Positions 17,489-27,392 are shown, counted from the first letter of the stretch. The stretch: 64,000 nt of DNA from Aureimonas sp. AU20 (GCF_001442755.1 NZ_CP006370.1:1-64000); one strand, 5' to 3'. A program made the numbers and translations. Notes: a model not told the origin generated them from the sequence alone.

Positions 17489-19495
17489 TCAAGCCGCTTC
17501 GTCGGTCAGAAGGCTGGGGCCGGGGTGGCGACGCTTGGCCTGTTCCACGGTGGGCGTGGCGCGATCCGACACGGCGCTCGGCGCCTCGGCCTCGCCCTGC
17601 GTCAGGCGGAAGAAGGACGCCCCGACCTGGAGTTGCTGCGCCTCGTTCGACAATTGGCCGGCGGTGGCCGCCATCTCGTTGGCGGCGGCCGCGTTGGTCT
17701 GCGTCACCTGATCGAGCTGCCCGATCGCCTGGTTGATCTGCTCGATGCCCACCGACTGCTCGCGGCAGGCGGCCGAAATTTCCGAGACGAGTTCCGACGT
17801 GCGGCGGATATCGGGAACCAGCGTTTCCAGCATCTGGCCGGCGTCCTCGGAGACGACCAGCGTCTTGCCCGACAGATGCGCGATCTCCTGCGCCGCGACC
17901 TGGGAGCGCTCGGCAAGCTTGCGCACCTCGGAGGCCACCACCGCGAAGCCCTTGCCGTGCGAGCCCGCGCGCGCGGCTTCGATCGCGGCGTTCAGCGCCA
18001 GAAGATCGGTCTGGCGGGCGATTTCCTGAATGACGCCGATCTTCTCGGTGATCGTGCGGATGGCGGTCACGGACGCGCCCACGGCTTCGCCGGTCTTCTC
18101 GGCGTTTCGCGAGGCCTGCGAGGCGATCTTCTCCGTCGTGGTGGCGTTGTCGGCGTTCTGCCGGACATTGGCGGTCATTTCCTCCACCGCGGCCGAGGCC
18201 TGCTCCGAGGCGGCGGCCTGTTCGCTCGCGCCCGACGACAGCTGCTCCGCCGTGACCGCCGACTGCGACGAACCCGAGGCGACCTGCTGGGAGGACTGGC
18301 GCACGCCGCCCATGATCTCGGCGAGGCGATGGCTCATCGTGTTCATGGTGCGCTCGAGCTGGCCGATCTCGTCGTTCGGCAGGGCGTGCGTGTCGGTCTG
18401 CCGCGAGAGGTCGCCCGCTTCGATCGAACGGGCGAGCCCGGCGACGCGGCGAAGGGGCCTCGTCAGCGCGTAGCGCGTCACCAGCATCGCGCCGACCAGC
18501 ACGAGCAGGAAGCTGGCGAGCGCGCTGCCGGCCAGAACCATCAGCTGATGGCGGGCGGGCGCCGTGATGACGGATTCGGGAACGTCCACCACCGCGACCC
18601 AGGTCGTGTTCAGATCCGGCAGGGGGAAGGGCGCAAAGAGGCGATAGACGCTCTCGCCGTCTTCGCCGGGGAGCCCCGCGACCAGTCGCGGGGTGCCGGT
18701 CGTGACGGCCTGATCGAACTCGGCGCGCCCCTCGCCGGTGCCGTAGGATTTGAGCAGCCGCTGGCGATCGGGATGGGCAGTCCAAAGCCCGTCGGACGAG
18801 AGAAGACGCACACTCCCGACACCGTAGGGACGCATCTCGGAGAGAAAGCGCGTGAGTTCGTCCACCCCGAGATCGATGCCCGCGACGCCGATGAACCGGT
18901 CTCCCGAATGAACGGGATAGACGATGCTGGCCATCATCGGGTTGGCCGGGCCTTCCGGGTAGAAATAGGGCGGCGTCAGCCCGCTCTTCTGGGTTTGCGC
19001 GGGCAGCGTCCACCACGAGGCCGTGTAGTCCTCGTCGATCGCCGCATATTGGGGAACGCCCTTTTCGTCGCGGCTCCAGTAGGCGGCGAAGGTGCCGTTC
19101 GCGTTGGCGCCTTCCTCGGCGTGGCCGGCCAACTCTTCCTTGCGCCCGTCGAAGCCCCTGGGCGCTTCGAGGAACCACGAGCCGATGGCGAGATCGATCG
19201 GCTCGAACGCGGCCCTCAGGTCGACGATCAGCTCCTTGCGCGACAGGCTGCCGCTGGCATGCGCGCTGCCCGCGATGCGCGCCATCGCGCCGGCGGCGGC
19301 CGACAGGCGGTTGATCGAGGCTTCGATACTTTTCGTCGCCTTGCCCGCTTCGCCGAGCATCACGCGCTCCGCGCTCTCGTGCGACTGAACCTTGGTTTGA
19401 TGTCCGAGGACCAAGGTCAAGGGAATCAGGGCGAGGCAAAGTGCGACGCCGATGCTGCCGATCAGCTTGTGCCTGAAAGAAAAATTTGGGAACAT
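17489..19495 (-). CDS. Methyl-accepting chemotaxis protein with dCache sensor (paralogue 2)
   Basis: Chemoreceptor of about 668 aa. The start chosen, ATG at 19495 ([16 protein letters not shown]), places the first membrane segment at about 10-31, as usual; the frame is open upstream to 19552. The dCache sensor (about 32-318) shares [26 protein letters not shown] and [14 protein letters not shown] with its paralogues. A second membrane segment (about 320-343), HAMP and a complete signalling domain with the conserved tip near 495-515 follow. Unlike the other three receptors it ends LLTDEAA, without the F-x-x-x-[ST]-A type tail. It converges on the hydrolase gene across a hairpin. Confidence 0.92.
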   Translation of the reverse strand: MFPNFSFRHKLIGSIGVALCLALIPLTLVLGHQTKVQSHESAERVMLGEAGKATKSIEASINRLSAAAGAMARIAGSAHASGSLSRKELIVDLRAAFEPIDLAIGSWFLEAPRGFDGRKEELAGHAEEGANANGTFAAYWSRDEKGVPQYAAIDEDYTASWWTLPAQTQKSGLTPPYFYPEGPANPMMASIVYPVHSGDRFIGVAGIDLGVDELTRFLSEMRPYGVGSVRLLSSDGLWTAHPDRQRLLKSYGTGEGRAEFDQAVTTGTPRLVAGLPGEDGESVYRLFAPFPLPDLNTTWVAVVDVPESVITAPARHQLMVLAGSALASFLLVLVGAMLVTRYALTRPLRRVAGLARSIEAGDLSRQTDTHALPNDEIGQLERTMNTMSHRLAEIMGGVRQSSQQVASGSSQSAVTAEQLSSGASEQAAASEQASAAVEEMTANVRQNADNATTTEKIASQASRNAEKTGEAVGASVTAIRTITEKIGVIQEIARQTDLLALNAAIEAARAGSHGKGFAVVASEVRKLAERSQVAAQEIAHLSGKTLVVSEDAGQMLETLVPDIRRTSELVSEISAACREQSVGIEQINQAIGQLDQVTQTNAAAANEMAATAGQLSNEAQQLQVGASFFRLTQGEAEAPSAVSDRATPTVEQAKRRHPGPSLLTDEAA

Positions 19496-19565
19496 TATGA
19501 TCTCGTCAGGATGATCGCCGGACATGGCTTCAATCTTGGGGAGACTACGCACAACCTTCTAACGT

Positions 19566-19596
19566 ACAGATAAAATTGTCTGTAAGAAGAACTTAC
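19566..19596. repeat. Two adjacent short inverted repeats upstream of the chemoreceptor
   Basis: ACAGATA-AAAT-TGTCTGT (19566-19583, one mismatch in the arms) is followed by GTAAG-AAGAA-CTTAC (19582-19596, perfect). They lie in the AT-richer leader upstream of the chemoreceptor start at 19495 and may be regulator sites. No family can be named. Confidence 0.3.
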
Positions 19597-19791
19597 GAGA
19601 ATGGCTGGAATCACTGTGCCGAAGAGGACCCTAGCGGCGACGATGCCGCGCGCTTCTTCGCTCGCACCCTAAAGACTGGAATAGCGACCCTCGTCGGCGT
19701 GTTTTTTCTACCCCTCGACCGGGCAGCGAATCCAGAAGTTGCCGGTGCTTGCAGGCTCGACCCGGACGAGGCCGGGTGTGCAGCATCCGGT

Positions 19792-20604
19792 TCACCCCTG
19801 CCTGTCCCGCACGAGGCGCTTCAGGTCGCGCGCGGCGGTGTCCAGCATCTGTTCGGACGCGGCGCGGGCGGCCTTGCCGTCGCGCATGCGCAGGGCCTCC
19901 ACCAGCCGGCCATGCACCGCGACCGCTTCCAGATGCGACGCCACCGAACTGTTGGAACGGTCCAGCGCCCGGGTGAGGGCGGCGTCGATGACCGCGGATA
20001 ATTGCGCGAAGACGAGATTGCCGCTGGCCCGCAGGAGGATGCGGTGGAACTCGGCGTCGGCCGCCGTGAAGGCGGCGTCATGGCCGCGCTCGGACGCGCG
20101 CATCGTCTCCCAAGCGGCGTTGAGGGCCGCGATGTCGGTCAGCGTCGCGCGCTCGGCCGCGAGTTCCGCCGCGAAGGGCTCGACCGCGCGCCGCGCCTCC
20201 AGCACCGCCGACAGAAAGGCCGCGTCCACCACCGTGTCCCCCATCCAGTCGAGGAGGTCGGCGTCGAGGAGGTTCCAGTCCGCGCGCGCGCGAACCAGCG
20301 TGCCGGCCCGGGCGCGGGAGCGCACGACGCCTTTCGACTCCAGCGTCTTCAAGGCTTCGCGAACCACGGTTCGGCTGATCGAGAACTCGGCGCAGAGATC
20401 CTGCTCCCTCGGCAGGGTCGAGCCTTCGGCGAACCGCCCCTCGGCGATGGCCCGCGCCAGGGCGGCAACGAAATCGCGCCCGACCCTCGGTCTCGGCCCA
20501 GGCTTCGACCCGGGCTTCGACCTTGCGCGCGAAGCGGGCGCGACACTCTCTTCCTGCGCAACGGGCATGCTCGGTCTCCGCATTGAACTTCGCTTGTCAT
20601 CCAT
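19792..20604 (-). CDS. FadR-type GntR regulator of the sugar operon
   Basis: GntR/FCD regulator of 270 aa. A basic, Pro/Gly-rich N-terminal extension (SRARSKPGSKPGPRPRVG) precedes the winged helix (EGSTLPREQDLCAEFSISRT, VVREALKTLESKGVV). The FCD domain follows, with metal-type residues in DAEFHRILLRASGN and the final histidine helix. It is divergently transcribed from araF, and the 117-bp gap carries a repeated GGTCAGACA sequence, so it is the likely repressor of the araFGH-dgoD operon responding to a sugar acid. This type of regulator (DgoR, LgoR, UxuR relatives) commonly senses aldonates, which agrees with the galactonate dehydratase downstream. Confidence 0.85.
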   Translation of the reverse strand: MDDKRSSMRRPSMPVAQEESVAPASRARSKPGSKPGPRPRVGRDFVAALARAIAEGRFAEGSTLPREQDLCAEFSISRTVVREALKTLESKGVVRSRARAGTLVRARADWNLLDADLLDWMGDTVVDAAFLSAVLEARRAVEPFAAELAAERATLTDIAALNAAWETMRASERGHDAAFTAADAEFHRILLRASGNLVFAQLSAVIDAALTRALDRSNSSVASHLEAVAVHGRLVEALRMRDGKAARAASEQMLDTAARDLKRLVRDRQG

Positions 20605-20611
20605 TTCGGTG

Positions 20612-20662
20612 GGTCAGACAACCACGGATTTATGTCATACATTGCGATTGACCGGTCAGACA
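20612..20662. promoter_or_regulatory. Candidate operator pair GGTCAGACA between regulator and araF
   Basis: GGTCAGACA occurs at 20612-20620 and again in direct orientation at 20654-20662, a start-to-start spacing of 42 bp, about four helical turns. Both lie between the divergent starts. GGTC/GAC-type half sites are typical for FadR-subfamily GntR proteins, so these are the probable binding sites of the regulator at 19792-20604. Confidence 0.5.
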
Positions 20663-20721
20663 GAATCTCTCTAGGATGCGCTTGCGCTGTGGGAGCGGCG
20701 CCAGTCCACCGGGAGGCGAAG

Positions 20722-21705
20722 ATGGCATTCACCAAACAGGCAATTCTGGCAGGCGCGGCGATGCTGCTGGCGCTGGGCGCCGCGGCCGCGCAGGACGTCA
20801 AGATCGGCTTCATCGTGAAGCAGCCCGAGGAGCCGTGGTTTCAGGACGAATGGAAGTTCGCCCAGGCCGCGGCCAAGGAGAAGGGCTTTACGCTGGTCGA
20901 GATCGGCGCCGAGGACGGCGAGAAGGTCCAGGCCGCGATCGACAATCTCGGTGCGCAGGGCGCGCAGGGCTTCGTCATCTGCACGCCGGACGTGAAGCTC
21001 GGCCCCGGCATCGTCGCCAAGGCGGCGGCCAACGATCTGAAGGTCATGACGGTGGACGACCGGCTGGTGGACAATGCCGGCCAGCCGATCGAAACCGTGC
21101 CGCATATGGGCATTTCCGCCACCAAGATCGGCGAGACGGTGGGGCAGGGCATCGTCGACGAAATCAAGAAGCGCGGCTGGGACATGGCCAAGGTCGGCGC
21201 GATCAAGGTCTCCTACGACCAGCTGCCGACCGCCGTCGACCGCGTCGCCGGGGCGACCTCGGTTCTGGAGAAGAGCGGCTTTCCCGCCGCCAACATCTTC
21301 AACGCGCCGCAGGCCAAGACCGACACCGAAGCGGCGCTGAACGCGGCCACGACGGTGGTGAACGCCCATCCCGACATTCAGCATTGGGTCGCGGTCGGCC
21401 TCAACGACGAGGCGGTGCTGGGCGCCGTGCGCGCGACGGAGGGCGTCGGCATTCCGGCGGCCAACGTCATCGGCGTCGGCATCGGCGGCGCGGAATCGGC
21501 GATCAACGAGTTCAAGAAGCCGACCGACACCGGCTTCTTCGGCACCGTCATCATCTCGCCCAAGCGCCACGGCTACGAGACGGCCTCCAACATGTACGAT
21601 TGGATCGCCAACGGCCGCGAGCCGGACAAGCTGATCCTGACCAGCGGCGAGCTGGCGACGCGCGCCGACTACGCCAAGGTGCGCAAGGATCTCGGCATCG
21701 AGTAA
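20722..21705 (+). CDS. araF: L-arabinose-binding periplasmic protein AraF-like
   Basis: Periplasmic sugar-binding protein, 327 aa. The signal peptide (FTKQAILAGAAMLLALGAAA then AAQ) is followed by IGFIVKQPEEPWFQDEWKFA. The sequence GAQGFVICTPDVKLGPGIVA and the DTVPHMG-like segment (IETVPHMGISATKIGE) are characteristic of AraF of enteric bacteria, which binds L-arabinose, D-fucose and D-galactose. I chose the ATG at 20722 because of the GGGAGG ribosome site 6 bp upstream and the signal peptide. It is followed by araG and araH. Since a galactonate dehydratase is in the operon, the physiological ligand could be galactose as well as arabinose. Confidence 0.88.
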   Translation: MAFTKQAILAGAAMLLALGAAAAQDVKIGFIVKQPEEPWFQDEWKFAQAAAKEKGFTLVEIGAEDGEKVQAAIDNLGAQGAQGFVICTPDVKLGPGIVAKAAANDLKVMTVDDRLVDNAGQPIETVPHMGISATKIGETVGQGIVDEIKKRGWDMAKVGAIKVSYDQLPTAVDRVAGATSVLEKSGFPAANIFNAPQAKTDTEAALNAATTVVNAHPDIQHWVAVGLNDEAVLGAVRATEGVGIPAANVIGVGIGGAESAINEFKKPTDTGFFGTVIISPKRHGYETASNMYDWIANGREPDKLILTSGELATRADYAKVRKDLGIE

Positions 21706-21710
21706 AGGCC

Positions 21711-21751
21711 CCGCCGGCGCCCGTCGAGCCGGCGGGCGTCAGGCCCGCCGG
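21711..21751 (+). other. Mutually exclusive stem-loops between araF and araG
   Basis: CCGCCGGC (21711-21718) can pair with GCCGGCGG (21728-21735), while CCGGCGGGC (21729-21737) can pair with GCCCGCCGG (21743-21751). Both stems are perfect and share the middle segment. Such hairpins after binding-protein genes usually protect the upstream mRNA and lower downstream expression. Confidence 0.5.
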
Positions 21752-21912
21752 TCCGGTCTCCGTGCCGGATGGGCGAAGACCGGGCTGCCCGGCAAAGGTC
21801 CGCCGTGTTCGCATCGCGCGGCTCGCCCGGCGATGGTGTGGCTCGTCCGACCCTTCCGGCGAGCGTGCCAAGCCTCTTCCCGGTCCACAACAGACTCCAA
21901 CGCGGCGCGGCC

Positions 21913-23427
21913 ATGGCCCTTCTCGAATTCTCCGACATCTCGAAATCCTATCCCGGCGTCAGGGCGCTGTCGGGCGTCGGCTTCTCGATCCCCGCCGGGC
22001 ATGTCCACGGCCTGATGGGCGAGAACGGCGCGGGCAAGTCGACGCTCATCCGCATCCTCTCGGGCGACGCGCGGGCGGATGAGGGCGCGATCCGCATCGA
22101 GGGCGCCGAGCAGCGCTTCGGCCAGGCGCGCGACGCCTTCGACGCCGGCGTCGTCGTGGTGCACCAGGAATTGCAGCTCGTCCCGAACCTCTCGGTCGCC
22201 GAGAACCTGAAGCTCGGCCGGTTTCCGAACCGGGGCGGGGTCGTGTCCTTTCGCACCCTGTTCGAGGAGGTGAGGGCGACGCTCGCCGAGATCGGCATCG
22301 ACGTCGATCCGCGCGCCAAGGTCTCCGGCCTTTCCATCGGCGAGCGCCAGATGGTGGAGATCACGAAGGCGGTGATGATCGACGCCCGGATCATCGCGCT
22401 CGACGAGCCGACCTCCTCCTTGTCCTCGCGCGAGAGCGAGATCCTGTTCCGGCTGATCGGCAGGCTGCGGGATTCCGGCAAGGTGATCCTCTACGTCTCG
22501 CACCGGCTGGACGAGATCTTCCGCCTTTGCGACGGGTGCACGGTGCTGCGAGACGGCAGGCTCGCCGCCCATCACGCCACCATGGAGGGCGTGACGCGCG
22601 AGCGCCTCGTGTCCGAGATGGTGGGGCGCGAGATCGCCGACATCTGGGGCTGGCGACCGCGCCCGATCGGGCCGACGCGCCTTGCCGTCGAGGGCCTTCG
22701 CGGCGCGCGCGTGCCAGAGCCCCAGAGCTTCGAGGCGCGGGCGGGCGAGATCACCGGCTTCTTCGGCCTCGTCGGCGCGGGCCGCTCCGAACTCATGCGG
22801 CTGGTCTACGGTGCCGACCCCGCGAGTGGCGGGCGTGTCGTCGTGGATGGCGAGGCCTTCGCGGCGCCGAGCCCGCGCCGCTCGATCCGCGCCGGGCTGG
22901 TGCTCTGCCCGGAGGACCGCAAGGCCGACGGCATCGTGCAGGGCCGCTCGGTGGCCGAGAACATCGCGATCTCCTCGCGCCGCCACCATTCGCCCTTCGG
23001 CATCGTGCGCCCGGCGCGCGAGGCCGGGACGGCCGACCGTTTCATCGAGACCCTGCGCATCCGCACGCCCTCGCGCCGGCAGGACATCGTGAACCTGTCG
23101 GGCGGCAACCAGCAGAAGGTGATCCTCGCCCGCTGGCTGTCGGAGCCCGACATCAAGGTGCTGATCGTGGACGAGCCGACGCGCGGCATCGATGTCGGCG
23201 CCAAGGCCGAGATCTACGAGATCCTCTATGCGCTGGCCGACAAGGGCATCGCCATCGTCGTCGTGTCCAGCGAACTGCCGGAGGTGATCGGCATCTCGGA
23301 TCGGGTCCTGGTGATGTGCGAGGGGCGGATCGCGGCCGAGTTCCAGCGCCCCCAGTTTTCCGAGGCCGCGCTTCTCGCCGCCGCCCTGCCGGACCAGACC
23401 ACGCCCCGCTTCGCCGAAAAGGCCTGA
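21913..23427 (+). CDS. araG: L-arabinose ABC transporter ATP-binding protein AraG-like
   Basis: Duplicated sugar ABC ATPase of 504 aa, the normal length for AraG/MglA/RbsA. The first half has Walker A GENGAGKST (about 36-44), LSIGERQMVEI and Walker B IIALDEPTSSLS. The second half has the degenerate GLVGAGRSEL, the signature LSGGNQQKVILARWL and VLIVDEPTRGID. It energises the AraH permease. The start at 21913 (MALLEFSDISKSYPGV) matches family N-termini; the frame is open further upstream but runs through the hairpin region. Confidence 0.93.
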   Translation: MALLEFSDISKSYPGVRALSGVGFSIPAGHVHGLMGENGAGKSTLIRILSGDARADEGAIRIEGAEQRFGQARDAFDAGVVVVHQELQLVPNLSVAENLKLGRFPNRGGVVSFRTLFEEVRATLAEIGIDVDPRAKVSGLSIGERQMVEITKAVMIDARIIALDEPTSSLSSRESEILFRLIGRLRDSGKVILYVSHRLDEIFRLCDGCTVLRDGRLAAHHATMEGVTRERLVSEMVGREIADIWGWRPRPIGPTRLAVEGLRGARVPEPQSFEARAGEITGFFGLVGAGRSELMRLVYGADPASGGRVVVDGEAFAAPSPRRSIRAGLVLCPEDRKADGIVQGRSVAENIAISSRRHHSPFGIVRPAREAGTADRFIETLRIRTPSRRQDIVNLSGGNQQKVILARWLSEPDIKVLIVDEPTRGIDVGAKAEIYEILYALADKGIAIVVVSSELPEVIGISDRVLVMCEGRIAAEFQRPQFSEAALLAAALPDQTTPRFAEKA

Positions 23428-23430
23428 TTC

Positions 23431-24381
23431 ATGACCGCCACGATCAAACGCGTCCTGCTCGGCGAGCAGGGGCTCCTCGTCCTCTTCGCGCTCGCCTTCG
23501 CCCTCGTTTCGCTGACGGTCCCCAACTTCCTGACCGAGCGCAACATTCTGGGCCTGCTCCAGTCGGTGGTGACGATCGGCATCGTCGCCTGCACGATGAT
23601 GTTCTGCCTTGCCTCGCGCGATTTCGACCTGTCGGTCGGCTCGATCGTCGCCTTTTCCGGCATGGTGGCGGTGATGGTGTCGAACGCCACGGGCTCGATC
23701 CCGCTCGGGCTCCTCGCCGCCCTCCTGGCGGGAAGCTTCGTCGGCTTCGTCAACGGCATCGTCATCGCCAAGCTGCACATCAACGCGCTGATCACCACGC
23801 TCGCCACGATGCAGATCGTGCGGGGCCTCGCCCTCATCGCCTCCGACGGGCGTGCCGTCGGCATCAACGATCCCGCCTTCTACCAGCTGGCGCTCAGCCG
23901 CTTCTTCGGCGTGCCGACGCCGGTCTGGATCATGCTGGCGCTCTTCGCCGTCTTCGCCTTCGTGCTCAATCGAACCGTCTTCGGCCGCAACACGCTGGCG
24001 ATCGGCGGCAACCCGGAGGCCTCGCGGCTGGCCGGCGTCGATGTCGACTGGGGGCGCATCGGCATTTTCGCGCTGCAGGGCCTCGTCTGCGCCGTCGCCG
24101 GCATTCTCCTCGCCTCGCGTATCACCAGCGGCCAGCCCAACGCCGCGACGGGGCTGGAGCTGTCCGTCATCTCGGCCTGCGTGCTCGGCGGCGTTTCGCT
24201 GGTCGGCGGCCGGGCGACGATGAGCGGCGTCATCGTCGGCGTCCTCATTCTCGGCATCGCCGAAAACGTCATGAACCTCCTCAACATCCAGGCCTTCTAC
24301 CAATATGTCGTGCGCGGCCTGATCCTGCTCTTCGCCGTGCTGCTCGACAATCTGCGCTCGCGCACGCTGGGAAGGCGCTGA
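23431..24381 (+). CDS. araH: L-arabinose ABC transporter permease AraH-like
   Basis: Sugar permease of the BPD_transp_2 (RbsC/AraH) family, 316 aa, with about eight to ten hydrophobic segments. Family motifs include CLASRDFDLSVGSIVAFSGM, INALITTLATMQIVRGLA, VFGRNTLAIGGNPEASRLAG and VLGGVSLVGGRATMSGVI. It starts 3 bp after araG and is followed 4 bp later by the mutarotase gene, so it is in the middle of the operon. Confidence 0.93.
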   Translation: MTATIKRVLLGEQGLLVLFALAFALVSLTVPNFLTERNILGLLQSVVTIGIVACTMMFCLASRDFDLSVGSIVAFSGMVAVMVSNATGSIPLGLLAALLAGSFVGFVNGIVIAKLHINALITTLATMQIVRGLALIASDGRAVGINDPAFYQLALSRFFGVPTPVWIMLALFAVFAFVLNRTVFGRNTLAIGGNPEASRLAGVDVDWGRIGIFALQGLVCAVAGILLASRITSGQPNAATGLELSVISACVLGGVSLVGGRATMSGVIVGVLILGIAENVMNLLNIQAFYQYVVRGLILLFAVLLDNLRSRTLGRR

Positions 24382-24385
24382 GCCG

Positions 24386-25282
24386 GTGGGCGTCCTCCAG
24401 CTGGCGCGCGAGGGTCTCGAGGCGCGTGTCTCCACGAAGGGCGGGCGCATCCTCGGCCTCGACTGGCGCCACGACGGGGGCGAGCGCACGTCGCTGCTCT
24501 GCCCGGCGGCGGAGGGCGCGGGGCCGGAGGCGCGCTCGGCCTTCGCGCTCCTGCCCTTCGGCAACCGCCTGCCCGGAAACGCCTTCCGCTTCCAGGGCCG
24601 GGAGCACCGGTTCCGCCCTAACACGCCCGATCCGTTCTATCTCCATGGCGACGGCTGGCTGGCGGACTGGCGCCTGGAGGAGGCAGGTCCGGACAGGGCG
24701 CATCTCGCCTTTCGGCACGAGGGCGAGGCCTATCGCTACGACGCGCGCCAGGAGATCGGCATCCGCGACGGCGGGCTCCACATCGCCCTGTCGATCACCA
24801 ATGCGGGCGAGGCGCCCATGCCCTTTGGCCTCGGCTGGCATCCCTTCCTGCCGCGCACGCCGCGAACGCGGCTTCAAACGGATGCGAAGGGCTTTTGGAC
24901 CGAAGCGCCCGGCCATCTGCCCGGCGCGCCCGCGCCGCTGCCCGCCGATCTCGACTTCGCCGCCCCGGCACCGCTGCCGGCGCGCTGGGTCAACAACGCG
25001 CTGGAGGGCTGGGGCGGGCGGGCCAGCGTGGTCTGGCCGGAGCGCCGCGCCGGCCTCGCGCTATCAGTCGATCCCGTCTTCGCCCATGCCTTCCTGTTCC
25101 TGCCCGACCAAGCCTTCTCGCCTGCGCAGGACTGGTTCTGCTTCGAGCCGATGACGCATCTGCCGGGCGGGCACGATCGGGCCGATCTCGGCGGTCTCGC
25201 CCCGCTGGCGCCCGGCGAAACGCTCGCCGGCACGATCCGCCTCACCCCTTTCTCGCCGCCTGCGGAGACCGATCGCCCATGA
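24386..25282 (+). CDS. Aldose 1-epimerase (mutarotase) family protein
   Basis: Mutarotase-like protein, 298 aa, starting at GTG. Recognisable pieces are [20 protein letters not shown] (N-x-R substrate arginine region), [11 protein letters not shown] with the catalytic-type histidine, LGWHPFLPR with the second histidine, and [12 protein letters not shown] with the glutamate base region. It would interconvert the alpha and beta anomers of the imported sugar before oxidation by the SDR dehydrogenase. It overlaps dgoD by 4 bp (ATGA), indicating tight coupling. Confidence 0.85.
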   Translation: MGVLQLAREGLEARVSTKGGRILGLDWRHDGGERTSLLCPAAEGAGPEARSAFALLPFGNRLPGNAFRFQGREHRFRPNTPDPFYLHGDGWLADWRLEEAGPDRAHLAFRHEGEAYRYDARQEIGIRDGGLHIALSITNAGEAPMPFGLGWHPFLPRTPRTRLQTDAKGFWTEAPGHLPGAPAPLPADLDFAAPAPLPARWVNNALEGWGGRASVVWPERRAGLALSVDPVFAHAFLFLPDQAFSPAQDWFCFEPMTHLPGGHDRADLGGLAPLAPGETLAGTIRLTPFSPPAETDRP

Positions 25283-26427
25283 AGATCACCAAGCTTTCGA
25301 CCTTCATCGTGCCGCCGCGCTGGCTCTTCCTGAAGATCGAGACGGACGAGGGCATCACCGGCTGGGGCGAGCCGGTGGTGGAAGGGCGCGCGCTGACCAC
25401 CGAGGCGGCGGTGCACGAACTGGCCGACTATATCATCGGCAAGGACCCGCTGCTGATCGAAGATCACTGGAACGTACTTTATCGCGGCGGCTTCTATCGC
25501 GGCGGGGCCATCCATATGAGCGCGCTGGCGGGCATCGACCAAGCCTTGTGGGACATCAAGGGCAAGGCCTTCGGCCAGCCGATCCATCAGCTGCTCGGCG
25601 GCCAGTGCCGCAACCGGATCAAGGTCTATTCCTGGGTCGGCGGAGACCGGCCCTCGGATGTCGCGGCCAAGGCGCGCGAGGCGGTCGCGCAGGGGTTCAA
25701 GGCGGTCAAGATGAATGGCTGCGAGGAGCTTCAGATCGTCGACACGTTCGACAAGGTGGAGCGGGCTGTCGCGGCGGTGGCCGCCGTGCGCGAGGCCGTC
25801 GGCCCCCATATCGGCATCGGCGCGGACTTTCACGGCCGGGTCCACAAGCCCATGGCCAAGGTCCTGGCGCGCGAGCTCGAACCCTACAAGCTGATGTTCA
25901 TCGAGGAGCCGGTCCTGTCGGAAAACCGCGAGGCGCTGGCCGAGTTCACCAAGCACTGCTCGGTGCCGATAGCGCTGGGCGAGCGGCTCTACTCGCGCTG
26001 GGACTTCAAGGGCGTGCTCCAGGACGGCCATGTCGACATCATTCAGCCCGATCTCAGCCATGCCGGCGGCATCACGGAATGCCGCAAGATCGCGGCCATG
26101 GCGGAGGCCTACGACGTGGCGCTTGCGCCGCATTGTCCGCTCGGGCCGATTGCGCTCGCGGCCTGCCTGCAGATCGACGCGGTCAGCTACAACGCCTTCA
26201 TCCAGGAGCAGAGCCTCGGCATTCACTACAACCAGGGCAACGATATTCTCGACTATATCTCCACCCCCGAGGTCTTCCACTACGAGGACGGATTCGTCGC
26301 CATCCCGCAAGGGCCGGGGCTCGGCATCGAAGTGAACGAGGACTATGTCGTCCGCCGCGCGGCCGAGGGGCACCGCTGGCGCAACCCCGTCTGGCGCCAT
26401 GCCGACGGCAGCTTCGCGGAATGGTGA
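25279..26427 (+). CDS. dgoD: D-galactonate dehydratase (enolase superfamily)
   Basis: 382 aa, full length for DgoD of the mandelate-racemase subgroup. The start [19 protein letters not shown] is typical. The metal and catalytic residues are visible: Asp and His in [11 protein letters not shown], Glu in MFIEEPV, Glu in [11 protein letters not shown] and the catalytic His in APHCPLGP. The reaction is D-galactonate to 2-keto-3-deoxy-D-galactonate. In an operon with an arabinose/galactose importer, mutarotase and an NAD(P)-type SDR this gives the first half of the De Ley-Doudoroff route. The KDGal kinase and aldolase and the lactonase are not in the window. Confidence 0.9.
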   Translation: MKITKLSTFIVPPRWLFLKIETDEGITGWGEPVVEGRALTTEAAVHELADYIIGKDPLLIEDHWNVLYRGGFYRGGAIHMSALAGIDQALWDIKGKAFGQPIHQLLGGQCRNRIKVYSWVGGDRPSDVAAKAREAVAQGFKAVKMNGCEELQIVDTFDKVERAVAAVAAVREAVGPHIGIGADFHGRVHKPMAKVLARELEPYKLMFIEEPVLSENREALAEFTKHCSVPIALGERLYSRWDFKGVLQDGHVDIIQPDLSHAGGITECRKIAAMAEAYDVALAPHCPLGPIALAACLQIDAVSYNAFIQEQSLGIHYNQGNDILDYISTPEVFHYEDGFVAIPQGPGLGIEVNEDYVVRRAAEGHRWRNPVWRHADGSFAEW

Positions 26428-26459
26428 CGGGTCGAAGGCGGGGAAAGGGAGGCGGGGCG

Positions 26460-27239
26460 ATGGGCGAGCGGCTTCTGGGCAAGCGGATCATGGTGACGGG
26501 CGCGGCCCAGGGCATCGGCGCGGCGCTGGCGCGCGCCTTCGCCCGCGAGGGCGCCGCGCTCCTGCTTCTCGATCGGGACGAGGCGCTTCTGCGGGAAGCG
26601 GGCGCAGCCTTGGCGGGCGAGGGCGCGCGCCTCGTTCTGGTCGGCGCCGACATTTCGGACGCGCTCGCGATCAAAGCGGCGGTGGAGCGGGGAGGGCGCG
26701 AGCTCGGGCCGATCAACGCGCTCGTCAACAATGCCGGGATCAACGTCTTCGCCGAGCCGCTGGCCTCGAGCGACGCCGACTGGGACCGCTGCTTCGACGT
26801 GAACCTCAAGGGCGCGTGGAACTGCTGCCGGGCGGTTCTACCGGGGCTGATCGAGGCGGGCGGCGGGGCGATCCTCAACATCGCCTCCACCCATGCCTTC
26901 ACCATCATCCCGCACACCTTTCCCTATCCGCTCGCCAAGCACGCACTGCTCGGGATGACCAAGGCGCTGGGCCTCGAATACGCCGCCAAGGGCGTGCGCG
27001 TGAACGCGCTGGCGCCGGGCTATGTCGCGACGCAGAAGGTGATCGACTACTGGAATTCCTTTCCGGACCCCGCGGCGGCCCAGGCGGACACGCTGCGCCT
27101 TCACCCCGGCGGGCGCATCGCGACGCCGGACGAGATCGCGCTCGCCGCCGTCTTCATGATTTCCGACGAATGCCCCTTCATGAACGCGACCTGCCTCACC
27201 GTGGACGGCGGCCTCAGCGTTCAACAGCATCCGGCCTGA
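26460..27239 (+). CDS. SDR-family dehydrogenase, probable sugar 1-dehydrogenase
   Basis: Classical short-chain dehydrogenase, 259 aa: cofactor motif TGAAQGIG, the NNAGI motif, the serine region LNIASTHAF, the Y-x-x-x-K pair in YPLAKH, and the C-terminal VDGGLSV. The aspartate in LLLLDRDEA at the end of beta-2 suggests NAD preference. A purine-rich AGGGAGGCGGGG precedes the ATG at 26460, which supports that start; an ATG at 26421 is also in frame. From context it would oxidise the imported aldose to the aldonolactone, but SDR substrate cannot be fixed by sequence. Last gene of the ara/dgo operon. Confidence 0.83.
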   Translation: MGERLLGKRIMVTGAAQGIGAALARAFAREGAALLLLDRDEALLREAGAALAGEGARLVLVGADISDALAIKAAVERGGRELGPINALVNNAGINVFAEPLASSDADWDRCFDVNLKGAWNCCRAVLPGLIEAGGGAILNIASTHAFTIIPHTFPYPLAKHALLGMTKALGLEYAAKGVRVNALAPGYVATQKVIDYWNSFPDPAAAQADTLRLHPGGRIATPDEIALAAVFMISDECPFMNATCLTVDGGLSVQQHPA

Positions 27240-27245
27240 GAGCTT

Positions 27246-27392
27246 GCGCGTCGCAGCGGCGGCAAGGTTTCCCACGAAGGGGAGGGGCCACCACCGGACG
27301 ACCAGCGTCAGCTTGCCCTGCCGGATCTCGTCGTGGACAGGGATCAGGCCCGCCGCATGAACGCGGACGAGAACCCTCTCCTGAGGTGGCAT
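27246..27392 (-). pseudogene. Remnant of a zinc-type/quinone oxidoreductase N-terminus
   Basis: The minus-strand frame reads ERVLVRVHAAGLIPVHDEIR then QGKL...LPFVGNLA. This resembles the N-terminal region of NADPH:quinone oxidoreductases (pattern V-L-V-R-V-H-A-A-G-x-N-P-V-D-x-x-I-R-x-G). The match breaks off after about 45 residues and no Rossmann part follows, because the SDR gene lies there on the other strand. An HxlR regulator lies close by in divergent orientation, a common partner of such oxidoreductases. Confidence 0.45.
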
